From: Bacteroidaceae bacterium
GTDB taxonomy: Bacteria > Bacteroidota > Bacteroidia > Bacteroidales > Bacteroidaceae
Assembly: GCA_017557475.1 (NCBI GenBank)
Contig: JAFYYO010000150.1
Span: 1-14,181 of the forward strand
Direction of reading: 5' to 3'
Length of the DNA stretch: 14,181 nucleotides
Shown: positions 1 to 5,602 of the stretch, one piece after another
Layout: every line of letters starts with the position of its first letter
How positions within the stretch are numbered: the first letter of the stretch is position 1
The notes under the pieces: model-generated
The model's input: the letters and a program-made list of their open reading frames with translations, nothing else
What the model was told of the DNA's origin: nothing
Databases searched by the model: none
Translations under genes and position numbers: made by a program

Positions 1-32
1 CAAAAATATTTAAAGTTAAACAGAATCGCCTA

Positions 33-63
33 CAAAGTTACGAAAAAGCGAGCGAAATGCAAA
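33..63 (-). promoter_or_regulatory. Leftward Bacteroidetes-type promoter
   Basis: On the minus strand TAACTTTG (33-40) matches the TAnnTTTG -7 consensus. TTTG (60-63) lies 19 bases upstream as the -33 element. Transcription would start near 26-29 and run off the left edge, so a leftward gene is expected outside the window. The A-rich hairpin at 60-89 overlaps the -33 box. Confidence 0.7.
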
Positions 64-122
64 ATAAAAACGAAAGTTTTTTATTTTTGTTTTTAGTTGG
101 TGTGTTTCTAAGTTAGTAGGCT

Positions 123-137
123 AATGCCTTAGGCATT
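123..137. repeat. Short palindrome AATGCCT-T-AGGCATT
   Basis: Perfect 7-base arms sit around a single central base. It lies in non-coding DNA upstream of the leftward promoter. It could be a protein-binding site or the edge of a dispersed intergenic repeat; nothing further can be said. Confidence 0.4.
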
Positions 138-182
138 TGACAAGGGTAGCCAGTTATTTCAATTGCTGGTAGGAGAGGTTCA

Positions 183-250
183 GGAGGGGATTGCATGCCG
201 TAGCTCCCCTCCCATTCAAGGGGAGGGGCAAAGCGAAGCGAGGGGTGGGG
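183..250. repeat. G/C-rich intergenic repeat with competing hairpins
   Basis: GGAGGGGA (183-190) pairs perfectly with TCCCCTCC (205-212). The overlapping CCCCTCCC (206-213) pairs perfectly with GGGAGGGG (221-228), so the two stems exclude each other. Two further runs of four G lie at 242-245 and 247-250. Similar C-rich/G-rich palindromes are, from memory, widely dispersed between genes in Bacteroidetes. No gene is visible here. Confidence 0.6.
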
Positions 251-272
251 TCATCTCTTGTGTCGTCTGCTC

Positions 273-327
273 ACATCACGTGTACCATTGGCCAGAAGTA
301 CGTGTAATATTTGCAAACATCACGTGT
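273..327. repeat. Diverged direct repeat of ACATCACGTGT
   Basis: The 11-base word occurs at 273-283 and again at 317-327, 44 bases apart. Each copy is followed by a related ATTG[GC]C stretch, suggesting an old tandem duplication of about 44 bases. Each copy contains the palindrome CACGTG. No function is evident. Confidence 0.4.
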
Positions 328-390
328 GAAGATTGCCGATAACACTGCAGTTGTTTCTTCATCTTTCACGTTGACAAGTCTGCGTTTTAG

Positions 391-546
391 CGAGAGGAGA
401 AGGTTCAGCTCGACGGCCCGAAGGGGAAAGTCACCAAATCCGGATTTGACTATCCCGAGCGTAAGCAGGCTCGTGGTGTGATTTTGAGCGTCAGCTCATG
501 CAGCGGAAACGGGCCCTGTTTTCGATGCCTTGAACCTCTGTTCTAA
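391..546 (+). pseudogene. Unrecognised coding-like remnant
   Basis: Between a TAG at 388-390 and a TAA at 544-546 this frame is open for 51 codons but has no start codon. The translation has a protein-like mix of charged and aromatic residues, for example KSGFDYPERK followed by several cysteines. The frame also reads sensibly for some codons upstream of the TAG. I do not recognise a family. The minus strand is open over much of the same stretch too, so the direction of the original gene, if any, is uncertain. It may instead be non-coding RNA sequence made from the promoter at 555-586. Confidence 0.25.
435..448. repeat. 14-bp perfect palindrome CAAATCCGGATTTG
   Basis: A perfect 14-base palindrome, flanked by GTC at 430-432 and GAC at 448-450 to give a looser outer match. 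It lies in the stretch that would be transcribed from the leftward promoter at 555-586. It is either a binding site for a dimeric regulator or an RNA stem. Confidence 0.4.
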
Positions 547-554
547 TCACACTA

Positions 555-586
555 CAAATATACGACTTTTTCTCGAATTTTCCAAA
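555..586 (-). promoter_or_regulatory. Leftward consensus promoter without a gene
   Basis: On the minus strand TATATTTG (555-562) is a perfect TAnnTTTG -7 box. TTTG (583-586) sits exactly 20 bases upstream as the -33 box. The start point would be near 548-551. No open frame with a start codon follows for several hundred bases. Confidence 0.65.
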
Positions 587-643
587 TGTTTGTCAAACTT
601 TTTTCAAAGAAAAATTAAGTTTTTCCAGCCGTCCGCGGGGGAG

Positions 644-859
644 ATGGGAAAATGGGAAAATGTCTTATGGACAGGAAGCGAAATGGACGGTAACACGACG
701 AGACTATAAGATTATTATTAGAGTTTTAATTTATAATAATAATTATAATTTATAATAATAATTATATTGTATCTATATATATTATATATATCTACCTCCT
801 TCCTCGTTTTCACCATAAAAAGCTATTCCTGTCCACAAGACACTTTCCCACTTTCTCAC
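644..859. repeat. AT-rich segment bounded by 34-bp inverted repeats
   Basis: The left arm (644-677) and the right arm (826-859, inverted) match at 29 of 34 positions. The enclosed 148 bases are very AT-rich and contain no gene. No flanking target-site duplication is visible. The segment resembles a MITE-like element or a decayed invertible segment; neither is proven. Confidence 0.55.
728..765. repeat. Perfect 19-bp tandem repeat, two copies
   Basis: The 19-base AT-only unit AATTTATAATAATAATTAT occurs at 728-746 and immediately again at 747-765. It lies in the middle of the inverted-repeat-bounded segment. Replication slippage in low-complexity DNA is the simplest origin. Confidence 0.7.
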
Positions 860-869
860 TTTTTATGGT
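812..869. repeat. Perfect 11-bp inverted repeat around the right arm
   Basis: ACCATAAAAAG (812-822) and CTTTTTATGGT (859-869) are exact inverse complements separated by 36 bases. The spacer holds the right arm of the larger 34-bp inverted repeat, so the two repeat systems interlock. Confidence 0.55.
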
Positions 870-876
870 AAAACGT

Positions 877-908
877 ATTGGGAGTTTGAAAAAGAATTGC
901 TAACTTTA
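877..908 (+). promoter_or_regulatory. Probable promoter of the methyltransferase remnant
   Basis: TAACTTTA (901-908) matches TAnnTTTG at all but the last base. A TTTG-like ATTG (877-880) lies 20 bases upstream. The position, about 20 bases before the ATG at 929, fits. No comparable -7 box was seen between here and the alpha-galactosidase start at 1312, so this may also drive that gene. Confidence 0.45.
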
Positions 909-928
909 CACCCGAAAATAGATATTAT

Positions 929-1274
929 ATGAAGACCGAGAAACAAATAGCTGCTGATGCGGCGCGATTTGCTGAGCGGTGGCGGGGCAAAGGCAGTGAG
1001 CGGAGCGATTCGCAGCCCTTCTGGCTTGACTTGCTCGCAAACGTCTTTGGCATAGAGACACCGTCGAATGGATTCATCACTTTCGAGGAGCATCACATGG
1101 TAGATGCCTCGAACTTCATCGACGGACACATCCTTTCTACCCGAGTACTTATAGAGCAGAAGTCGCTTGGAGTGAACCTGCGTGCAGGCATTCGGCTTCC
1201 CAGTGAAGACCTCCTTCACCGAAAGCCTCTGCGTCGCCGAACTCTTCAAACTATACCAAGAACTGACGAAATAA
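929..1274 (+). pseudogene. MmeI-type restriction/methyltransferase remnant, internal deletion
   Basis: The first 80 or so codons resemble the N-terminal domain of MmeI-like (type IIL/IIG) enzymes, which join a PD-(D/E)XK nuclease to an adenine methyltransferase. Seen are the QPFWLDLL and FEEHHMVD stretches, then D65 and E76-Q-K78, fitting D-x10-ExK, with SLG following. After about 1171-1195 the frame no longer fits the family. In the +1 frame, however, 1182-1271 reads as a family-like C-terminus (FTESLCVAELFKLYQELTK) ending at TAA 1272-1274. The whole methyltransferase and target-recognition part, several hundred residues, is missing. The simplest reading is one internal deletion that left the two ends out of frame. 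If translated as is, the 929 frame runs to TGA 1313-1315 (128 residues). Family assignment rests on remembered motifs. Confidence 0.65.
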
Positions 1275-1311
1275 TATGGATTACACAGAACTTACAAACT
1301 ATAAACAAACA

Positions 1312-3540
1312 ATGAAAAAACTGTTTTTAGTAGCATTGATGGCTCTGATGGGGCTGCAACTGAGTGCACAAGAACTTATCGTCAGCAAGGGGCTTCTCAA
1401 GCAAGGCGACGACACGAGTTGGGCTGAGCCCGAAATGGATGATACCTCTTGGAAGGAGGTTGACATCACGAAGAGATGGGACGAGCAGGGCTTCCCTCAA
1501 AACACCAGGGCTTACGGCTGGTATCGCATTCACGTGACTATCCCGAGAAGCGTGTTCCAAGGCGCAGATCAGCAGAATGCTCTTGTCTTCAATATGCCCA
1601 AAGCCGACGATGTGGACGAGTGCTACCTGAATGGCAAACTGATTGGCTCGACAGGACGTATGCCGACAAATCCTGCAGGCTATTTCCCTGCCAGTAATGT
1701 GGTTCGCAATTATGTGGTTGATGTCAAGAAGGATGGAGTCCGCTTCGATGCTGAGAATGTGATTGCCGTTCGCGTCTATAATCGAGGCGGTTCTGGCGGT
1801 TTGTACAACAACCCTCTGACGATTACCTGCCCCAGGGCTGAAGAAGGTCTCTCCATGCGTCTTACGGACACCAATGTCGGGCAATACCATTACGATATAG
1901 AGGTCAACAATGCGTACCTTGATGCAACCAACGGAACGCTGAATGTCACGATTACTGATCGCGAGACAGGAGCGAAGGTGAAGTCCCTGACCAAGAAGCT
2001 GTCCCTGAAGCGAAACAAGCCCGTTCGCGTGACTGTGCCTTATGATATGAATAAGATGTGTCAACTGACGGCAACCTATACCGATGCAAAGACAGGAAAG
2101 GTGCTCAGCGAAAGCAAGCAACTGAAATACGTCCTGACCCCAGCGGCTCCAGCTACGCCTCGCTTCAACGGCGCTCCTGTTTGGGGCGTGCGTCCTGGCT
2201 CTCCTGTCATCTATCGTTTCCCCGTATCTGGCGAAAAGCCTGTGAAGTTCACCTGCAACGACCTTCCCGAAGGTCTCCAACTTTCTGAAAGCGGAGTTTT
2301 AAGCGGAAAGATTGACAAGCCAGCCATCCTGACCTTCACCGTCGTAGCCGAGAATGCAAAGGGTAAGGCTTCGCAGGACTTTACGCTGAAAGTTGGCGCA
2401 GACATGATTGGCCAGACGCCGCCGATGGGTTGGAACTCGTGGAACTGTTGGGGACTGACCGTTACTCAGGAGAAAGTGATGGCTTCTACGCAGGCGCTTA
2501 TCGATAAAGGCTTAGCCGACTATGGCTATAGCTACATCAACATCGATGACGGCTGGGAAGCCCCAGAGCGCAACTCCGACGGCACGCTCGATGCAAACCA
2601 GAAGTTTCCCTCAATGAAGGGACTCGTTGATTGGCTTCACGAGCGTGGCTTGAAGTTTGGCATCTACAGTGCGCCTGGTGCAACCACTTGTGGCGGCTAT
2701 CTTGGAAGTCTCGGCTACGAGAAGGAAGATGCTGAGGTCTGGAACAAATGGGGCGTCGATTACCTGAAATACGACTGGTGCAGCTACGAAAATGTGCGAG
2801 CCCAAGAGAACGACTATGGCTTTGCCAGCTGCATTCGTCCCTATCTCTTGATGCAGAAGTACTTGCGCCAGCAGCCTCGCGACATCTTCTACAGCCTCGG
2901 TCCCTTAGGCGGAACGCAGGTTTATCTGTGGGGACTCTATTGCGACGGCAACAGCTGGCGTACGGCTCAGGACATCAACGACACTTGGCATTCAATCTAC
3001 GATGTAGGTTTCCGTCAGCAGTTGGGTAAATCCCAGTATTCCTCTATCGGCCATTGGAACGACCCCGATATGTTGGTTGTGGGCAAAGTAGGTTATGGAC
3101 TTGGCGAGAACACCAACGGCCTTCGTGAGACGCGTTTGACTCCCGACGAGCAATACACTCACATCACGCTTTGGACACTTGTTTCCTCCAATATGCTCAT
3201 CGGTTGCGACATTGCACAGATGGATGACTTTACACTGAATTTGCTCTGCAATAACGAGGTGAATGCTATCGACCAAGACCTCTTAGGCAAGCAGGCCGAC
3301 CGCACTCTGAAGGAAGGCGATATCGAGGTCTGGAGCCGTCCTCTGGCCGACGGAAATATCGCCGTAGGCATCTTCAATGTCGGCGAAACAGATCAGAAGG
3401 TAGATATGAAGAAACTCATTCCTGCTGAAAAGCCTGCTAAAGTCATCCGCGACCTCTGGCGACAGAAAGACCTCTCCGAAAGCGAACTAGGCTGCATGAT
3501 TCCGGCACACGGATGTAGATATCTCAAAATAACATTCTAA
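1312..3540 (+). CDS. Secreted GH27 alpha-galactosidase
   Basis: Predicted to cleave terminal alpha-linked galactose (or related residues) from oligosaccharides outside the cytoplasm. The ATG at 1312 is preferred because it begins a clean signal peptide (MKKLFLVALMALMGLQLSAQ); an in-frame ATG at 1276 would add 12 residues. The protein has 742 residues. About 21-165 is a GH2-type sugar-binding-like beta-sandwich with GWYRIHVTIP, 185-270 is another beta-rich region, and 286-363 is a putative Ig-like domain. The GH27 barrel starts at PPMGWNSWN (370-378). By comparison with human alpha-galactosidase A, D488 in KYDWC is the nucleophile and D554 in WRTAQD the acid/base; WNDPDM (582-587) is the usual GH27 signature. 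The C-terminal beta domain completes the family fold. The gene stands alone, convergent with the LacI-type gene, and its own promoter is not obvious. Confidence 0.92.
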   Translation: MKKLFLVALMALMGLQLSAQELIVSKGLLKQGDDTSWAEPEMDDTSWKEVDITKRWDEQGFPQNTRAYGWYRIHVTIPRSVFQGADQQNALVFNMPKADDVDECYLNGKLIGSTGRMPTNPAGYFPASNVVRNYVVDVKKDGVRFDAENVIAVRVYNRGGSGGLYNNPLTITCPRAEEGLSMRLTDTNVGQYHYDIEVNNAYLDATNGTLNVTITDRETGAKVKSLTKKLSLKRNKPVRVTVPYDMNKMCQLTATYTDAKTGKVLSESKQLKYVLTPAAPATPRFNGAPVWGVRPGSPVIYRFPVSGEKPVKFTCNDLPEGLQLSESGVLSGKIDKPAILTFTVVAENAKGKASQDFTLKVGADMIGQTPPMGWNSWNCWGLTVTQEKVMASTQALIDKGLADYGYSYINIDDGWEAPERNSDGTLDANQKFPSMKGLVDWLHERGLKFGIYSAPGATTCGGYLGSLGYEKEDAEVWNKWGVDYLKYDWCSYENVRAQENDYGFASCIRPYLLMQKYLRQQPRDIFYSLGPLGGTQVYLWGLYCDGNSWRTAQDINDTWHSIYDVGFRQQLGKSQYSSIGHWNDPDMLVVGKVGYGLGENTNGLRETRLTPDEQYTHITLWTLVSSNMLIGCDIAQMDDFTLNLLCNNEVNAIDQDLLGKQADRTLKEGDIEVWSRPLADGNIAVGIFNVGETDQKVDMKKLIPAEKPAKVIRDLWRQKDLSESELGCMIPAHGCRYLKITF

Positions 3541-3617
3541 GAATAGTCTATTCATGCACGTCTCTTGTGGCGAATTTTAGCAGCATTTTGCGTGATTTTT
3601 GCAACCTGCTGATTGTC

Positions 3618-3633
3618 CGGTCTGTACAAACCG
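3618..3633. promoter_or_regulatory. 16-bp near-palindrome between convergent genes
   Basis: CGGTCTGTACAAACCG is symmetric at seven of eight base pairs. It sits in the 103-base gap (3541-3643) between the two convergent genes, just after the lacI-type stop. A second small palindrome, GAATAGTCTATTC, follows the alpha-galactosidase stop at 3541-3553. No strong hairpin plus T-tract terminator was found in the gap. Function unknown; possibly chance. Confidence 0.3.
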
Positions 3634-3643
3634 CACAAACAAA

Positions 3644-4654
3644 TCAACCTTCTGTCGATTCTCTGTAAATAATGTCGGCATCGACGATGATACACTCGTT
3701 GTTGCTGGAGCTTGGATTCGAGATGAGTTTGATGATGAGTTCGGCTGCTTTTTGTCCCATCTCGAACTGTCTGGGTTCTACCGTCGTCAGTTGTGGACTT
3801 ACGATGGTTGCAAGGTTTGTTCCTGAGAAGCCTGCCACAGCCACATCCTTGGGTATATTTCTTCCTATCGACTTCAAGCGGTTCATGGCTCCAATGGCGA
3901 GGGTATCGGTGAAGGCGAAGATGGCATCAGTCTTTTCGTGCCGCAACTTATCGACCGCTGTTGCGCCGTCGCTGTAATGCAGCCCTTCTGTTTGAACAAC
4001 GATATTGGGATTGTACTCGAGGCCGTATCTCTGCAGGGCTTCGCGATAACCTTTGTAGCGGAGCACAGAGTTGTAAACCGTCTCGAAATTGGCACCGATG
4101 TATGCAATGTTTTTCCTTCCAGCCCTTATCAGGTGTTCGACGAGGAAGAAGGCTTTCGTTTCGTCATCGACAATAACCTGAGGTGCATCTATATTACGAG
4201 GAATACGGTCGTAGAAGACCAGAGGAATATGCTGTTCCTGGATTTTCTCGTAGAGTTCTGTGTTCTTGTTGTAATCGCAGCGGCATGCTATGATTCCGTC
4301 AATCATGAACTGCATCATGATGTCGAGATTTTCCCTTTCCTTGTCGGCATCCTCGCTCGAAGAGGCGATAATGACCTTATAATTATTGTGGTAGCAGATG
4401 TCCTGAATGCCATCGATGACCTTTGCGGCATAGGGAGTGGACATTTCCGGCACGATGACGCCAATCGTCTTGGTGCGACCGAACTTGAGATTCGTTGCAA
4501 CAGGATTCGGTACATATCCCATTCGTTTAGCCGCAGCCTGTATCTTTTCGCGGGTTTCCTTGCGTATGCTCGGATCGTTGTTTAGGGCTCTTGATACAGT
4601 AGAAACTGATACGACAAGTTCGCGTGCAATATCCTTGATTGTTACGTATTTCAT
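3644..4654 (-). CDS. LacI/GalR-family transcriptional regulator
   Basis: Likely controls the adjacent sugar operon in response to a small carbohydrate. The ATG at 4654 is chosen because the helix-turn-helix normally begins within a few residues of the start (MKYVTIKDIARELVVSVSTVSRALN). The upstream in-frame ATG at 4705 would add 17 residues unlike the family and would lie downstream of only part of the -7 box. The protein has 336 residues, normal for the family. Residues 1-50 are the DNA-binding domain, followed by the hinge (NPVATNLKFGRTKTIGV), and the rest is a periplasmic-binding-like ligand domain with IPLVFYDRIP and DVAVAGFSG. It is divergent from the PIG-L-led operon, with 212 bases between the starts, and convergent with the alpha-galactosidase, so both are plausible targets. 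The ligand cannot be read from the sequence. Confidence 0.93.
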   Translation of the reverse strand: MKYVTIKDIARELVVSVSTVSRALNNDPSIRKETREKIQAAAKRMGYVPNPVATNLKFGRTKTIGVIVPEMSTPYAAKVIDGIQDICYHNNYKVIIASSSEDADKERENLDIMMQFMIDGIIACRCDYNKNTELYEKIQEQHIPLVFYDRIPRNIDAPQVIVDDETKAFFLVEHLIRAGRKNIAYIGANFETVYNSVLRYKGYREALQRYGLEYNPNIVVQTEGLHYSDGATAVDKLRHEKTDAIFAFTDTLAIGAMNRLKSIGRNIPKDVAVAGFSGTNLATIVSPQLTTVEPRQFEMGQKAAELIIKLISNPSSSNNECIIVDADIIYRESTEG

Positions 4655-4706
4655 GACGGAATCGTAAGTTTTCGCCCTCAAAATTAGGCATTTTTTCATT
4701 CCCAAC

Positions 4707-4714
4707 CAAATATA
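4707..4714 (-). promoter_or_regulatory. -7 box of the LacI-type gene
   Basis: TATATTTG on the minus strand is a perfect TAnnTTTG match 53 bases before the chosen start at 4654. No clear TTTG -33 box was found at the usual distance, so activity may depend on other factors. Confidence 0.5.
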
Positions 4715-4752
4715 TCTCGTAAAACCTTTTCCTTTTATTCGTTTAATTCATG

Positions 4753-4793
4753 CAATCGTTACAAAAAATTTCAATCGTTACAAAACGCGTTAC
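4753..4793. promoter_or_regulatory. Candidate operator: repeated CGTTAC sites
   Basis: CAATCGTTACAAAA occurs exactly twice, at 4753-4766 and 4772-4785 (19 bases apart). A third CGTTAC lies at 4788-4793. The last two copies surround the palindrome AACGCGTT (4784-4791), and LacI-family operators often have a central CG. The cluster lies between the two divergent -7 boxes, where a shared repressor would be expected to bind. That the LacI-type protein binds here is inference. Confidence 0.45.
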
Positions 4794-4829
4794 CAATAAT
4801 AAAGCGCGTCAAGCTTCAAAAGGAAAAGC

Positions 4830-4837
4830 TATATTTG
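4830..4837 (+). promoter_or_regulatory. -7 box of the PIG-L-led operon
   Basis: TATATTTG is a perfect TAnnTTTG match 29 bases before the ATG at 4867. The -33 region (about 4806-4811) has no TTTG, which suits a regulated promoter. It lies 36 bases after the last CGTTAC repeat. Confidence 0.6.
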
Positions 4838-4866
4838 CAACGTCAAACCTAAAAAATAACCCTAAA

Positions 4867-5585
4867 ATGAAAAGAACCACCATTGTTTTAATCATTTTGA
4901 CCCTCGTCTGCGCAGTGGTTCAAGCACAGAACTCACCCCTCAACATGGGCTACAAAAAAGCTTTGTTCATTGGCGCACACCCCGACGATAACGAATCCTG
5001 CGCAGGAGGAACCATGATATTACTCCAAAAACAAGGTTGCGAGGTGGTAAGTGTGTATATGACTTCTGGAGAGCGAGGCATAAAAGGTGCCAGCCTCGAC
5101 GAAGCAGCATCAATCCGCCGCAAAGAACTGGCCGAGGCATGCAAGGTGATGGGAGTCAGGTATCGTCTGATGACGCAAATCGACGGTCAGTCCGAGATAA
5201 ATGCAGAACGATATAAGGAAATGTTGCAGGTGATTGAGGAGGAGAAACCCGATGTGGTTTTCACGCACTGGCCCATCGAACTGCATCGCGACCATCGGAA
5301 CTGTTCGGCACTCGTATTAGATGCATGGAAGCACAGCGGTAGGAACTGCGACCTGTATTACTACGAAGCGGAACTGGGGCAGCAAACCAGAAATTTCTCG
5401 CCTAATTCGTATGTGAACATTGAGTCGGTTGTGGAGCAAAAGCACAAGGCTCTGTTATGCCATGAGAGCCAGAAACCGCAAGAGATTCTCACAAATGGCA
5501 CAACGACATGGAAAAATTCAGAGGCAGGGAGTCCGAGTGTCCCGTTGCCGAGGCCTTTGTGCTTCTCCAGAAAACCAGAAACTAA
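4867..5585 (+). pseudogene. Secreted PIG-L/LmbE deacetylase, frameshifted near the C-terminus
   Basis: The PIG-L family comprises zinc-dependent hydrolases that remove acetyl groups, usually from N-acetylglucosamine-like sugars. ATG 4867 is chosen because it begins a signal peptide (MKRTTIVLIILTLVCAVVQAQ). The in-frame ATG at 4750 would add 39 unlikely residues and would lie upstream of the -7 box. The zinc motifs are present: AHPDDNE (H38, D40, D41) and HRDH (140-143). After T209 (ACA, 5491-5493) the frame stops looking like the family. The -1 frame, read from 5493, gives KWHNDMEKFRG and continues to TAA 5583-5585, 17 bases before the next start. Adding one A to the run at 5493-5495 restores a protein of about 239 residues. 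Read literally, the frame continues to TGA at 5683-5685 with 63 foreign residues (272 in all) and overlaps the next gene by 83 bases. The active-site half is untouched, so some function may remain. The shift may be a sequencing error. Confidence 0.85.
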
Positions 5586-5602
5586 TAACAGAAAGACCCA
5601 TT

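Noticed and set aside
60..89. A/T-rich hairpin with T-runs that resembles a terminator
   Set aside because: Its left end is the -33 box and upstream part of the leftward promoter. No rightward gene ends here and the stem is bulged and GC-poor.
863..1249. Minus-strand open frame of 128 codons
   Set aside because: It is antisense to the MmeI-like remnant, which has recognisable motifs on the plus strand; the minus translation has none.
1327..2280. Minus-strand open frame of 317 codons
   Set aside because: It lies fully inside the alpha-galactosidase gene; composition is rich in H, R and C and no domain is seen.
3938..4585. Plus-strand open frame of 215 codons
   Set aside because: It is antisense to the LacI-type gene, whose helix-turn-helix and ligand domain are clear.
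4750..4866. Extended N-terminus of the PIG-L gene from ATG 4750
   Set aside because: It would place the start upstream of the -7 box and add 39 basic residues before a good signal peptide; the stretch contains the operator-like repeats.
5488..5500. Programmed -1 ribosomal frameshift
   Set aside because: There is no slippery heptamer at the switch point and no convincing downstream stimulatory structure was seen; a one-base loss or sequencing error is simpler.
5420..5602. Extended N-terminus of the phosphatase-superfamily gene from ATG 5420
   Set aside because: It overlaps the PIG-L gene out of frame and precedes a clear signal peptide that starts at 5603.
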